The notes under the pieces are model-generated. The model saw only the letters and a program-made list of their open reading frames with translations, had not been told where the DNA came from and made no database searches. DNA of 64,000 nucleotides from positions 496,001 to 560,000 of the forward strand of contig JAHLEZ010000032.1 in assembly GCA_020726505.1 (NCBI GenBank). Reading direction: 5' to 3'. The position numbers and the translations under genes are program-made. The stretch comes from Leptodontidium sp. MPI-SDFR-AT-0119 (taxonomy: Eukaryota > Ascomycota > Leotiomycetes > Helotiales > Leptodontidiaceae). This document shows, piece by piece, positions 23,136 through 35,528 of this stretch; the stretch's first letter is position 1, and each line of letters starts with the position of its first letter.

Positions 23136-23707
23136 TTAGGCCGATATCGATGAGTGCAAATAGTGTCTCTTGAGTAAAATTGAGTCAATATGCGAGTCCT
23201 TCAACGCAAGCGCCTCGCAAGGCGGCCAGCCGCCACTGGGAGCATTCGTGCACGGACCATTTCTAATTGGCTCCGCTCTGCGATGACATTCAGCAGGGGT
23301 ACACACAGCCACAAGTGCCCAGCTAAAAAGTAATTAGCAAAAAAACTAGCGACACCTAATTCGCCTTTTACTGTATATAAACTCATGCATTAAAAAAAGA
23401 AGCTTAAAGCTCCAAAGTCTAACGACCCAGCTACCCATAAAGAAGAAGTCTCAGGAAGAAAGCCCATCAAGCAAGCAAGCCTTTTATCTCGATAACAAAG
23501 CCACTGTGGCCTCTCCATCTTGGCTGATGTGCCTCTGTTGATAAACAGCCATGAAAACGCCATCCATCCATCCATCCATCCATCCATCAATCCATGCAGC
23601 CATGCAAGTGAGCAAAACGCCATCTATGCGCACCAGATATATACAGCGAAAATCGATTCACACTCTTCGACTCGTATCGTACAGCCTCACATCTCAAACG
23701 ACGTCGG
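23136..23707. other. intergenic with a CATC microsatellite
   Basis: Upstream of the NLR gene and downstream of the sugar porter stop. It contains seven CATC units at 23561-23588. No gene seen. Confidence 0.5.
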
Positions 23708-25573
23708 TTAAACAGTCGCAGTAGCAGGAGCGACTCTCTGCTCGTTCTCAGCGCCAGAAGCAGCTGTGGTTGGGAAGCGTGTCTCATCATGAACCATCAA
23801 CCCCGCACCTCCAGTCTCCGTCTTCTTGAAATCCTTCCCTCCTGACTTTAAGTGCATCCCATCAGTGCCAACACCAGCTAGACCATCTTTTCCGAGGGAT
23901 TTCGGATCCCAAGACGCTGAGGTGATGGGGTTGACGTGCAAGACGTACATGGTGTCGATTTCCTCAAGACTGCGGTCCTTTGTTTCAATCATGAAGAAGT
24001 ATACAATCCAGAAGAGAGCGAAACAACAGACTCCGAAGACCAAACCGTAGAAGTAGTCGATCTTGTTGGTGATGAAGGTTGTGAAAAACGAGATCAGGAA
24101 GTTGAAGAGCCAGTTGGATGCTGTGGCTAGAGCCATACATGGTGCACGGTAACGGGCTGGGTAGAGTTCTCCAACGACAGCCCATACGAGAGGTCCCCAG
24201 GTGGTGGCAAAAGCGACGATGAACAGACATGTGAAAACAATGAGAACCTTGCCTTCGGTTGGGGTTGACATTGGGTCTGAGGCGTCAAGACCAAAGTGTC
24301 CAACAAAGGCGTAGATCATGAAGCAGAGGAACATAGCTGCGGCACCGGCCATCAAACTCTTACGTCGACCGCAGTTCTTAACAATCCAAAGCCCACCAAT
24401 TGTCGCACCGACGTTGACTGAACCGAGAATAATCGAAGTGACGTAAGAGTTCGAAATCCCAGTAGATTTAAAAATTGTTGTTCCGTAGTAGAAGAAAAAA
24501 TTAGCGCCTGTCAACTGCTGGCCTGCCTGCAACGTCATTCCAAGGAGCGTACGATAGAGCATACGAGGTCCAGTGAAGATCTCAGAGAGGGGGTGGTCAC
24601 CACCAGCACGTTCAGCTTGGAGCTTCTCTTCGATTTCCGCAATTTCATGGTCGATGAGAGGGGAGTATGGATCAATGCCACTGAGACGACCCATTGTCTT
24701 GCGAGCTTCTTCTTCACGACCCATTCTGTACGCGAAACGAGGAGATTCAGGCATGGCGAGAATTGCAATACCAAGGATGATTGCCCAGAGGGCAGAAAAG
24801 CCGTTGGGGATTCTCCATTGAGCCGAGTCGCTGTAAGCGGATTCTGTGCCGAAGTTGACCCTGAGAAATAATTAGTGAATTGCAAAACATAAGACGAGAT
24901 GTGCTCACATGTATGCGGTCCAGATTCCAAGAGTGATAAGCAGTTGGTATGAGCTGACAGTGGCACCTCTGATATTCTTCGGTACACTCTCAGACTGATA
25001 CATGGGTACACTGGTACTCAAAGCACCAATACCCAATCCAGCAGCGAAACGTCCCATTGCGAACTGGACCCATTGGGTATCGCTCGTAATCTCGATAACA
25101 ACACCGATGATATAGAAGAAAGCCGAGGAAGAGATGGTGTACCGTCGTCCGATTCTGTCGCAGAGCCATCCACTAACCAGACATCCAATGAGGGTGCCGA
25201 TGCAGAGAAGACCAACGATTGTTCCCTGTCTGGCAGCAGAGAAGGCTCCATTCTCACCAAAGCGGTCGAGGAAATCGGTCATGGCAAGGAAACCTGAGAT
25301 TTGACCTGACTCGTATCCGAACATGAATCCTCCAATCGACGCGATGGAACCAAGCAGGATAGCGAGCCATGTGACGGGTAACTCTTTGAATGCCTCTTCA
25401 GTAGGGACGACATTGCCGTTGGCATCTGTCTCGGGGGCGTTGTGGATGGAATTATGGAGGGAGCGGTTCTCTGGTGTATGAGCAGCTGGTGTTTCGGCGG
25501 GTGTGGTGTTTGTGCTGAGCTTCTCATGGATGATAGGATTGGCATCGGCCTGCTTCTTGGTGAAGAAGCCCAT
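23708..25573 (-). CDS. MFS hexose transporter
   Basis: Exons 25573..24909 and 24860..23708 with a 48-base intron (GTGAGC..CTCAG), 605 residues from MGFFTKKQ. It is a classical fungal hexose porter: FGYESGQISGFLAM in helix 1, LCDRIGRRYTI, GRFAAGLGIGALS, VPMYQSESVPKNIRGA, MPESPRFAYRMGREEEA, QAGQQLTGANFFFYYGTTIF in helix 7, WGPLVWAVVGELYPARYRA, and FMIETKDRSLEEID as the C-terminal signature. QQLTGANFFFYYG is characteristic of the glucose/hexose subgroup. The last ~70 residues form a cytosolic Gly-rich tail of normal length for the group. Plasma-membrane proton-coupled uptake is the family role; glucose or fructose as substrate is inferred. Intact. Confidence 0.93.
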
Positions 25574-27515
25574 GATGGATTGATTGAAGTGGTTGTCGAT
25601 ATATGATAGTATCGATATGAATTGTTGTGGTGGAGAGAGATACTGTAGAGAAAACAGAATGGATGGAGAAAGAAGGGGGAAAGGAAAGTATTTATTGGAA
25701 GTAAAGAAAAGATACTTCACGACTGCGGGTCTGCGACGACAGCAGCAGGCAGGTGGTCTGGCCTGGTCTCTGCCGATTCAATGCCGATTCAAGACCGATT
25801 CACCTTTTTCGGCCAGCCCCATCCATTGATTCATTCATTCAGGTCCATGTGACTGGAAGGAACGAATGGGTTCCATCCGGAAGGGCAGGGAAGGATCTAG
25901 TCTGGTCTAGTCTAGTCTTGTGCATCTGAAAAGAAAGAAAGAAAGAATCATGAAAGGAAGTCGCGATAGTAGTGGGGCAATAGAAGGGAAGGGAAGAGAT
26001 TCACTTACATTCACCTGCACTCAAGAAAGACCCGCACTGCTTTACAGTTCGATCCACTGATGACCGTGGTACGACCGAAGCGAGCCTTGTCCTGCATTGT
26101 TTGTTGATCCACAATGAAAACAGATCCTGCTTGATAGGCGAGCTGGCCCCTGCGTGGGACGAGACTGACAAAAACATCAGCAGATCTTTTTGGTATTTGC
26201 TCGGCTGCTTCTTGAACGACGACAGCTGTGATGGAAGGAAAGCAAACAACAGCCCATATCTGGGTTTTCGCTTATCTTAGTTATCAGCAGTACACGACTC
26301 GTAATAATGACGACCTGGTAAATGAGTAGGTACTGTTTACTCGTATCGTGCTACCGCATCTTGATTGTAGTCAGCAGTAGCACGCGCACTCAAGGAACAG
26401 ACGGACGTCACCCACCCCCTCGCCAAACCTTCTCAATTCAGGCCGCCCAGCAAGCCTCATCCCAACCCAACTCAACGAAAATTTTGAGCCTCACAAAATC
26501 GCATCCATAAAAAAATCCACCAAAAGTCCACCTCATCCAATTCACAGACCCATATCGGGTCTATTCCAGATCCACTCACTCTCTGCACAAAATGGATCCT
26601 CTTTCGGCCGGTGGAGAAGGGACGGAACTTTACTTTGTTGAAGATCCCTGAACCTTCAGCTTACAACACGCTAGAAAGGCGCCTGCCGAAGCCCTGCCGG
26701 TGCTCCGACCCGCTGAAGCCCACTGGAGCTAGGACCTTTTCCAGGGCCGTGAAGCTAAGGAAGCCCCTCTATGACGACGGTGCCGTGTTAGCCTCCTAGT
26801 TTCGGTCTTATTTCGACGTGCGGTGCGATGGGTGGTTGGAGAATGGATCCGATGTCAGGAAGATTGCTTGCAGAGTTCGAGATTGAGGGTTGAGCAATGA
26901 CATGAGATGCACAGGAACAGCTGTTATAAATGGGGCTTCAGTCCTGTGATGGGAGGATGACAACGAAGAGTCCTGTGCTATCTCCGAAAACTACGCGGTC
27001 TTTAATCGCTATGAATGGTCGCTATGAATGGGCAACGATAACGACATCCTAGTTTTATAGCGCGAGTACGAATTCGAGACTGACCTGGGATACTTCAAGT
27101 TAATGTCGATGAACCCTAGGCCCAGAAACTGAGAAGAATTGCGATGTCGACGCAAATCATCTTCTTGGTAGCACAACGCATTTTCCCCGACCGCTAAATA
27201 GCCTTAAGAATAATCGTGAATTTCGAAAATCTTCAGCCTGGGATACCTTTCAGCAGTTCGCAACAATCGAATTATCAGTCCTTTGTTAGCCAAGCGGTCG
27301 TAGGAAGTGGATCATGGTCAGGAGGGGCCCAAAGGAATCTCGGCTATCAGCAATGGCTTCAGGGGCGGAAAGTGAAACGCAATACAAAAGAAAACATCGG
27401 GCAATGAGGAAACAGAAACATCAATATAAATTAAGCAGGGAAACTTTGGGGAATGCAGAGTAATTGCCATTGGTATCACAGAACAGGTGGTTACTATTGA
27501 CGAAGAGAAGCTGCC
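25574..27515. other. long intergenic region without a supported gene
   Basis: Next to 25573 this is the porter promoter, with low-complexity CTAGTCTGGTCTAGTCT and GAAA repeats around 25900-25950. A short frame at 26591 (MDPLSAGGEGTELYFVEDP) stops after 19 codons. Nothing else recognisable. Confidence 0.4.
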
Positions 27516-27674
27516 CTAAGCTGCCGGCTCCACAGCTTCCCCTCTTTGTATCTTCATGTGAAGACGATGTGAATCAAGAATCGGGCTTCGGACCGCATCT
27601 ACAATATTCCTAAGAGGAGTGAATACTCTCGTAGTACATTGACTATGATCTGAATTTTTTGGAGCTTCAGGAGG

Positions 27675-27696
27675 CTTTTGCGGGGCTTTTGCGGGG
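27675..27696. repeat. 11-base tandem duplication in the BTB-gene tail
   Basis: CTTTTGCGGGG is present twice in succession (27675-27685, 27686-27696). Removing one copy joins, on the minus strand, NNAFGQPSPQKP in frame with PEAPKNSDHSQ, so the duplication accounts for one of two frame changes downstream of the BTB coding region. Confidence 0.7.
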
Positions 27697-27773
27697 ATGG
27701 TTGTCCAAATGCGTTGTTGGAAGGCTGCGCCGTCGATCCCCAAGGATTACCGCCTCTTACTCCCAAAAAAAGG

Positions 27774-28874
27774 TTAGGCTCTATTGCTTGCGGTGCATGT
27801 GATCCTCCAAACAGTCTGTCTGAAAGAACTCTCAAGTTGCCGTTCTGCAGTAGCACCGAAGGGAGATTTTGGCGTAGACGCGAACAATCCTCCATGAGTT
27901 GATTCAGAAGTGACAACAGGAGCTTTGGGCTTGATATGATGTAGCTCAATACCGAGTAGTAAGGCAGCAACATCATTGACGCTGCACTCAATAAGACTCG
28001 CGGACTGAGGGCGAGGATAGAGTTTGACAGCGCCTTTTGTGAGACCAAAGATGATAGAGCCATATAAAGCCACATCACACACTTTGCTGTCTTGATCCAC
28101 AGAGCATACAGATATAGATGATCGCATTGCAACTTCAAGCTTAGCGAGCCATCTGTATGGAATATGAAGCAAGTTCTCGAGTGCCTGGTTCCGATACTTT
28201 ATGATGTTTTCTGAGCACAACTAGTGAGAGTGGAGCAAAAGAACGTGGCCAGTTTCTCGGGGGACATTACCAATAATTCCAGGGGGCATCGAATCAATAA
28301 TAGGCTCTCCATTCATGAACACAAGTTCATGTGCTCCGGAGGATTTTGACACCCGGAAGGCACAGTTCAGAACCATATGGTGGGCAAGTTCAGAGAACGT
28401 CGTCTCTCGACCGAAGACCCAAGATATGAACAGCCAGCCTTCTTGTTTAGCTTTTAGTCTCTCGCTCTTTTCATTCTTCATCCACGACTCCAACCACGGC
28501 CGTACAACTTTGACACAGTCATACTGGTCGACCAACACAGCCACCTCAAGAAGAGTGGGGTATTCCAGGAAGGCAGGAACACCATCAAAGTTGAGATGGA
28601 CAATGTTGAGCAGTATCAACAGGGCTTCTCCATCATCCTCAGTACAGTCTATCTGCTTGTGCTTGACCTCCGTCTCTTTCTCTGGCAAGGATGTATCGTC
28701 CCAAGGAGGAAAGAGGAACTTCTTCCACACCGGACTGGCGAGCACCAAAGCATCCGCGGAGACCGAGCCGACCAGTGATTGATCTTTGTAGGTAGCGAGG
28801 AGCTTGACGGTACCGGTTGGAAAGATGAAGGGATTTGTAGGCGGGGAACTTCCAGATGTTTGTATCGAAAGCAT
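27774..28874 (-). CDS. BTB/POZ-like protein with probable frameshifted C-terminus
   Basis: Exons 28874..28271 and 28210..27774 (60-base intron, GTAATG..GCTCAG) read as 346 residues from MLSIQTSGSS. The N-terminal domain resembles the degenerate BTB fold common in Pezizomycotina (DALVLASPVWKKFLFPPW, ALLILLNIVHLNFDGVP, LLEVAVLVDQYDCVKVVRPWLESWM), followed by the usual helical region (ALENLLHIPYRWLAKLEV). Such proteins are usually adaptor-like; function is unknown. Coding-like sequence continues beyond the stop at 27774 in other frames: a Gly/Pro-rich stretch (PWGSTAQPSNNAFGQPSPQKP) and then TTRVFTPLRNIVDAVRSPILDSH to a stop near 27516. I infer two indels, one an 11-base duplication, have truncated the protein. 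A very short 37-base intron could explain the first shift instead. Confidence 0.65.
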
Positions 28875-30707
28875 GATTTCCGTAGGCTCGAAGGGGGAGA
28901 TGGAGGATGTCTATGGGTTCAGGACCCTGCCAGACAACGCCAGAGATGGTGGAGCAGTTGTCGTTAGCTGGGCTCCTTGTTCAGGGAAGGAGAAGCTGAT
29001 AAAGCTATGTTTTAGTTCAGAGTTCGGTCTCGAATCGCTGGGTGTAAAGGATCATAGAACAGTGCCAAACGAATTATCTGGTAGGAAGCCCAAGGCGCGG
29101 GTGCGGGGTCATTCGTAAGAGCGGAGGTTGTCAGTGGAGAGCTGTTGAAAGAGGTTGAGGATGAGGCTATTCGACGTCGCAGATGTTGTGGATGGAGATA
29201 GTAGTGTGGTGGGGATGGCACGTGAGAGCTTGTCAGCTGACTTGACTACCCCTTTATATGGCCGGCTGCCAGCTGTAGAGTTGCATCCACAGAACATATA
29301 CAACGAATACTACTTTTGGCTCTTTTGTCGATACGATTGGGCTTTGTCCCCTTCACAGTAGTATGGCCTGTATAACCGTATAGAAGAAGGAGCTGCAGTA
29401 CAGATGCGTAGTTGGGGTCAAATTGTGTTGTTGATGGGGGACAGAGAGAAGAGGTAAAGCTAGACGAGGAAAAGAAAGCTGATTAGCGCGAGACGCGCTT
29501 GGGCTCCCCAACTAAACGCGCTATCATGTGACCGCCAACTCCTCCAAAGTCACTGCAGCTGCACCAGGAAGGCCTATTTGTGTATTTGCCCATGCAATAC
29601 ATCCGTCAAGCACCAGAGCGCGACCTCACTACACCGCCATAGTTTAAGAGAGGCAACTACTGCTCTGAGCATTGATCCATCTTCACGCGCGTGCACCAAT
29701 CTCCCGGCTCACCCAGCAATCACTCAATTGCCTCTGGCTTCTTCGCGATAGAATAGACCATGGGGATAATGCTACTCTCAACATCGGATTAATGCGCAAA
29801 ATGCGGGGGAAATCAATAGAATACTGGACAGTACCTTGAACTTATATCTGCCAGGCCTATTTGCATTCTCCTGCCACTTCTCTCCATGTAGGATGTGTCC
29901 AGCAGTTCCCTTCTAGACGACGAAGACAAACGGAGATCAGTGGGGAAAGGATTCGGTGGATGATATGCATCGAATACATGGGAATGGCGTGTGAAAAAAG
30001 CGCTTGCCAGGCTATATTCTTTCCTCTGTATCGTGTCGAGTCTTTCTGGATAGCATTGCACAAGGGGGAGAAGGAGAGGAGCGCAAGAAAGCAAAGCCCA
30101 CGGAAACGAAGCCCGCGTTGACAGACTGCAGTAGGAGACTTTCTGCTGGGCCAGTTCGCGCATAAACAGGCTCCTTTCAGTTTAGCAGGTGGATTTATGG
30201 ACGGACATCCGTATGTTCAAGCGAGGTAAAGCGGACCTGGCCTATGGAATTCTGCAGTTCCAAGCTAGAATCCTTACGAAGGTAGGGAATCTCCTTTTCA
30301 TTCCAATTTGCTTTTCCACCCGTTCTTCGGGGTCGCTTCGTTTCTTTTGTAGCCTGTCCTGAGAGGAAGCACTCATGTAACAAGTCCCTTCGCTTCTTTT
30401 GCATTTCAATCCTCCATCCTGTAGTAGTAGTGGAGTCCATACGACAGTTCCTTGTTTAATGCAAGAAATGCATGCATCAAGATTATATTTCAGCTCCGGC
30501 TTGCCGTTTCGCACTTCGCGATTCATCGTTTTCACACCATTTCATTCCAAATGGAGATAACGTCACGGGACCTCTCGGCCGAATCCCCAGCCGGCTGTTC
30601 CGCCGATTTCCTTCTTCTCCCGTTTCATTCTTCGAAGTCCTGTAAATTGATCACATCTATTAAATCCAACATATCCTTTCCTGTGTTACGGCCGACGGAC
30701 ATCATTC
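28875..30707. other. intergenic, no supported gene
   Basis: Promoters of the divergently transcribed BTB gene and Zn2Cys6 gene with 1.8 kb between them. Frames are short and show no domains. Confidence 0.45.
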
Positions 30708-32875
30708 ATGGAGCGACAAACCCGTCGACGCCGACGGCCAGCCCTGTCATGTCTCGAATGCCGCCGTCGGAAAATCAAATGCGATAGAAACGAGCCGTGC
30801 ACCAATTGTATCTCTACAAGAAGTCGGTGCTCTTTTGAACCGTACAGCAATGACCCAGTTCAAGTCACTCGGCAACAACCCCAGCTGGGCAATGCATGGA
30901 GCTCCAATCCAGCAGTTTCACCATCTGTTGCACCGATTGCAAATCCCCGTGATACTCCTGTTACTCCTGTGGAAAGCGGTGCTGGACTGCCGAATCGTGC
31001 TATAGATGTGGTAAATCCAGACATTCGCAATCTCTTGCAGCGGGTTCAGAAGCTCGAGGATGCTTCGGCATCTAGTCGTGTACACGAGCTGTCAGAAGCC
31101 GGCATTCAGGATTCGCAAATTACCTTGAACAAAACGAGGATGCTTGGATCGAGCCACAGGTTGGGCTGGAGTGGAGAAGTAAGTTTCTGCCCGCCTAATC
31201 CCCAAGCCGTGATTTTGCACTGACTACGAAGTTCGCAAACATATGGGAATGCTACTCAGAAGCGATGGGTGAAGGAAATGGTACCTCGTTTCAAAGCGCC
31301 GAAACCCGACCCTTGATTGTTGAGATAGGTGAACTCCTCCAGAAATGCAAAGTCATCTCAAGAGCTCTCAAAGTTGGTCGGCCAAGTCGCGGCCTCTCAA
31401 CTCATGACTTCACTATGGTACCTCCTGCACGAGAGATGGCGGACGCAATGGCCAATTTGTATTTTTTGGCCTTCGAGTCGTCGCATCGAATTCTCCATAT
31501 ACCTACCTTTTGGACGGAATACCAGAGATACTGGGACAATCCAGACGGAACCCCGGTTGCTTCGCGCCTCAAGATACTTCTCATCATTTGTATAGGCTAC
31601 AGCCTACACGACCATGGCAATACAGACGCTGAGTTCCGCAACATGGTTCATCAGTGGATACATTCTGCAACGATGTGGCTTGCTGGACCATTGGAAAAAG
31701 ACCGTTTAAACATCACCGGACTACAAGTCCACTGTCTGACTATTCTTGCTCGCCAGATTTTCTCATTTGGCGGTGACTTGGTATGGATTTCCACGGGATC
31801 ACTTGTCCACACAGCAATGCAGATAGGGCTACACCGTGATCCTACAAATCTACCACCAATGTCTGTGCTGCAAGTCGAGCTCCGTCGGCGACTCTGGGCC
31901 ACCATTCTTGAACTGGTGATGCAGGCATCTCTGGACAGGGCGATGCCACCAAGAATCTCTTTCGATGAATTCGATACTGCGGCACCTTCCAACATCAACG
32001 ATGATGAAATGAATGAAACCACAATGACCTTGCAACCACATCCCAAAGGAACATATACCACAACCTCGATGCAGCTACTACTCCTTGACTCACTGCCGAC
32101 TCGTCTTCGAATTCTCCAACTCCTGAATGGCCTGCACTCTCAACTTTCTTACCTTGATGTCTTGGCATTGAGCACAGAGATAACAGACGCATACCGGGCA
32201 TGTAGCAACTTTATGAAGGAGCACGAGACGGCTGGCGTGACCGCATTCCACCGCAATATGACCTACTACCTAGTTTGTCGATTCCTGATACCTCTGCACT
32301 GCCCGTTCGCAAACAAGGCCAGGACGAATCCATTGTTTCAGTACTCGCTCACTGTCAGCCTCGAAACTGCAATGGCTCTCATCTCACCTGAGCCTGACGA
32401 AGGATTCGCTCGCCTCATTGCGATCGGTGGAGGGATGTTCCGCGAAGGCATCAGATACGCCATGACCGTCATCGGCGTGGCGCTCCTTTCCCAAGTCGAA
32501 GATCGTCGACGTGACGGCACGTTGAACCGAAACTTCAACTCTACTAACCTGCTAAAAAAAAGTGTGGAAGACATGATAGCCCTAGCTGCAGAGCGAATCC
32601 GGCAAGGCGAGACCAATGTCAAGGGTTATATGTTTCTCAGCATGATTGTTGCTCAAGCCGAAGCGATGGAGGCGGGCACTTCCTGCGAGTACAGCAATGC
32701 ACAGAGCGCAAGAGATAGCCTTCTTTTCTGTTACGATTTGCTACAAGCGCGTGCGGCCAACATGTCTGGTTTCGACGACGCGGATTTCTCGTCCGTGAGT
32801 CCTTTTGGTGAACAAGAAGGTTATGGGGTGGACTTTGACCTGAACTTTTTCTTGCCCGACACGGGGTTCTCGTAG
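30708..32875 (+). CDS. Zn2Cys6 transcription factor with fungal-specific domain
   Basis: Exons 30708..31178 and 31232..32875 across a 53-base intron (GTAAGT..CGAAG); 704 residues from MERQTRRRRRPAL. Zinc cluster C15-x2-C18-x6-C25-x5-C31-x2-C34-x6-C41 (LECRRRKIKCDRNEPC). A short coiled-coil-like segment follows near residues 105-125 (NPDIRNLLQRVQKLEDA). The fungal_trans regulatory domain is recognised by the HIPTFWTEYQRYWDN, GDLVWISTGSLVHTAMQIGLHRDP and LRRRLWATILELVMQASLDR motifs. The C-terminus is acidic and aromatic (DFDLNFFLPDTGFS), a plausible activation region. Target genes are not evident: the convergent neighbour encodes a HET protein and the upstream one a BTB-like protein. Intact. 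Confidence 0.93.
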
Positions 32876-34686
32876 CTGGATGTAATAGCCCTCCCTTGAC
32901 GGCCCCGTTGGCGTCTCGGCATGTATCTAGGTTGTTGATGAGGACTGGAGCTAGGAAGCATTTCAAATGGAGCTCTCCATTAGTGCCCTGGGCGTCGAAT
33001 TTGTCACCAACAAGATACCGGCTAGTCTGGAGGACAGTTATTGTGCAGTAGGTCCAGGAACAGCCCACAGCGTGACCTCCCCCGGTTGGCTTCGACAACA
33101 GTTCCGCCGTCTATAGAAGCCCAAGACCAGGATGACGCAATGGATTTGTTGGGGCGTGACATGGCGCTGTTCTGTGTGTCTAGTGCACGTGACCATAGAA
33201 GGTCACGGTGCATGGATCCCTCCCATATGCCCCAGCAGTAATATTGCTTCATGTAGGTATTCAGCGCAGCTGAGACTCCTAAGATGGCAACTAACCTGTC
33301 GGTAGGTTCTGTCAAGGAAGCTGCAGTGTAGGACTCAACAATATCCCACCACTTCCTATTCCGCGGACCGCTGCTGGGGTCGTTGTCAAAGTTGCTGGAT
33401 CTATTTGTCCAATCCTTGCTCTTGAATTGAATGCGCCCATGCATTCGTGGCCCGCCCTCGAATCCCTCCATGTAATTGCACTCCCATACCATCTGATCCC
33501 TGGCAAAATGAAGCACGCGGGGAGATAGCAATCTCTCTTGAATAACCCAACCTCGTTGATTAAGAGGCTCACATTTAAATCTCTCTACCATGCCAGCTAC
33601 GAGCACATTCACCCTGGGAAATCGAGGGAAGGGTTCATCTCCCCGACTGACAGAGAAAGTAACCTCTTCCGACGTTGAGAGAAATGCGCTTCGCTCGAAG
33701 AAACATCCGGTGCTTCCGTTCGAAGCCCCCGTAGCTGCAATGTTCGAATAGGAGTTGCGATATACACTTTCCATTTGGCCAGCTTCTTTTGCCCAGTCCT
33801 TCTGGGAGCCTTGGATGATACAAAGCGAATCGATCCACAGATACATAATATCGAGTTTCAAAGTAATCCTTATGGCGTCTTGAAAAATTTTCGATAGTTG
33901 GTCCCAGGGAATAGAGCTCATCATTTGGTGAATATTACTGTTTGTTGTGACAATCCCGAACATGTCAGGGTTTGGGCCCCAGCAATGGCTAAGCGTCGTG
34001 TAGGTTGAACCGGGCAAAATATCATCAGAGTTTCGCAGTCGCACGGAAGGATTCTTCTCCCAAGGTTTTTGTGAGATTGATATTAAGCGAGTAGGAAGTG
34101 TATCGGAGCTACGCTGGCAATATGAATGATTTTGGCATTCACTGAGCCATTCCTGAATCTGAGGCCATGAGGACTCGAGGGCGTTGAACTGGTGTAGTGG
34201 CGTGACAGGGTGACAGTGACCATCCCGCGCGATAAATATATCATCTGGATATGGCTTTAGCTTGATCCGTGGGAGTGCTGTTGACACAGCAGGGGGCGAA
34301 TAATCACCTACCTCTCGATTCTCCAAACACAATAACTGTATATTCTGTGCGCGCAGGGTTTGAGCGCGCTGGCAAAGAAAAAACCATGCGTAAGGGATAG
34401 TAAGGGGCGCCTGGCGTTATCCATCTCCACGGTCTAAGGTATATTCTGTGTCAACTCAATTGTACCCACGGGATACTCCAACTTTGATGCAAATAGGACA
34501 ACCTGCACCCGCGGCAGCATCTAGAGCCTCATGCGAGTCATGATAGGATCCCTCGCGTCCCCACCACCAGAGACCATGGTCTCTTTCCGTATCCAGCCCC
34601 AACTTCCCAGCGAAGCCTCTCCACCGAGACCTGGGCCGTGTAGTTTCGTCCCAGGAAAAGATTGCTTGGCATACTGTGCAAAGCAT
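32637..34686 (-). CDS. HET-domain (heterokaryon incompatibility) protein
   Basis: Proposed minus-strand exons: 34686..34477, 34368..33100 and 33026 down to a stop at 32639-32637. The start MLCTVCQAIFSW and AGCPICIKVG form the usual Cys-containing leader. HET-domain blocks are clear: YTTLSHCWG, IMYLWIDSLCIIQGSQKDWAKEAGQM, VYRNSYSNIAATGA, and NQRGWVIQERLLSPRVLHF, with TDRLVAILG and SSWSWASIDG in the C-terminal half. HET proteins trigger cell death on non-self fusion; that role is inferred here. Exons 1-2 are joined in phase by a weak GTATCC donor. The third exon (KFDAQGTNGELHLKC resembles the usual tail) needs a GTTGTC donor. Its stop would overlap the convergent regulator by 239 bases, so the 3' end is uncertain. 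Confidence 0.8.
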
Positions 34687-35114
34687 GGCGAAGTACCTGA
34701 GTAGCGGGGGACGGATCTAGACAACACGAGAACGTTGAAGTGATGTGATGGAGAAAGTTAGGATCTTCATCATCTTTTGAATTTCTGCTGAGGAACGTAT
34801 GCGTTGGCAGATAATACGCCAAATTCAAAGGTTGATCCAACCAAAGCAAAAGGCTGTGTTGAGCTGAGCGCCACAAGACGCCACTGCGGAGCGAGTTTCT
34901 TTGGATACGCTTATTCGTCACACATATCCTAATGCATCAACTTTCCCTACCAGAACTATAAGGCACTTACGTAGCATCCTAGGTACTAAAGTATGATTTT
35001 GCAGCTTTTAAACTACTTGCTAAATAACTTGGCAAATTCCCATTATATATATAAATTGCAAATAATAATAAAGTAATATTCAGTTATATTTCATTTTATT
35101 TATTATAATATTTA
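34687..35114. other. HET-gene upstream region, becoming AT-rich
   Basis: From about 34980 the sequence is very AT-rich, with runs such as TATTATAATATTTA, and holds no gene. Its last five bases (ATTTA, 35110-35114) are the left target-site copy of the adjacent solo LTR. Confidence 0.5.
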
Positions 35115-35528
35115 TGTAACGTTCCTGGTTCTGACTGGTACGCGGCGTACAGGCTCGTCGGTTGGTAATTATCAGCTAAGAAGTAAAGTCACAAGAGGTT
35201 TGGATCTCAATTGGAATTGAGACGTTACAAGCAATGGTTAAACTGCTATATGAATTTGAGCACGAAGCTCTACTATCTAGGAAAACTACTTCTGTTTATA
35301 TAGAGCCTCGATTCCGAGTGCAAGCCCTGCTAGACGGTCTTGCAGAGCGCGCAAGCACGGTCTAGCTGGCTAGCACGTCACGTGATCCCGCTCCCGCGAT
35401 CCCCTCCTACCGAAGCTAAAATTGCAGTGCAATCCAGAAGGGCGACAGCAGCGCGTTCCTGGCTTCTCTGTACAGCCAGGCTACCGAGCCTCAGGGCCAA
35501 GACACACGTAGTCCATCGGATCGTAACA
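35115..35528. mobile_element. solo LTR of an LTR retrotransposon
   Basis: A 414-base segment starting TGTAACG and ending CGTAACA, so with TG..CA ends, and flanked by a perfect 5-base direct repeat ATTTA (35110-35114 and 35529-35533). The interior is more GC-rich than the surrounding AT-rich DNA and contains a TATA-like TTTATATAG near 35295, as expected for an LTR promoter. No gag or pol sequence adjoins it, so it looks like the remainder after recombination between two LTRs. The superfamily cannot be told. No second copy is in the window, so identification rests on ends and target duplication. Confidence 0.65.

Noticed and set aside
35115..35228. Shorter element between TGTAACG and an internal CGTTACA
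   Set aside because: These ends are a perfect inverted match, but no target duplication flanks them, whereas the longer segment to 35528 has a perfect ATTTA pair.
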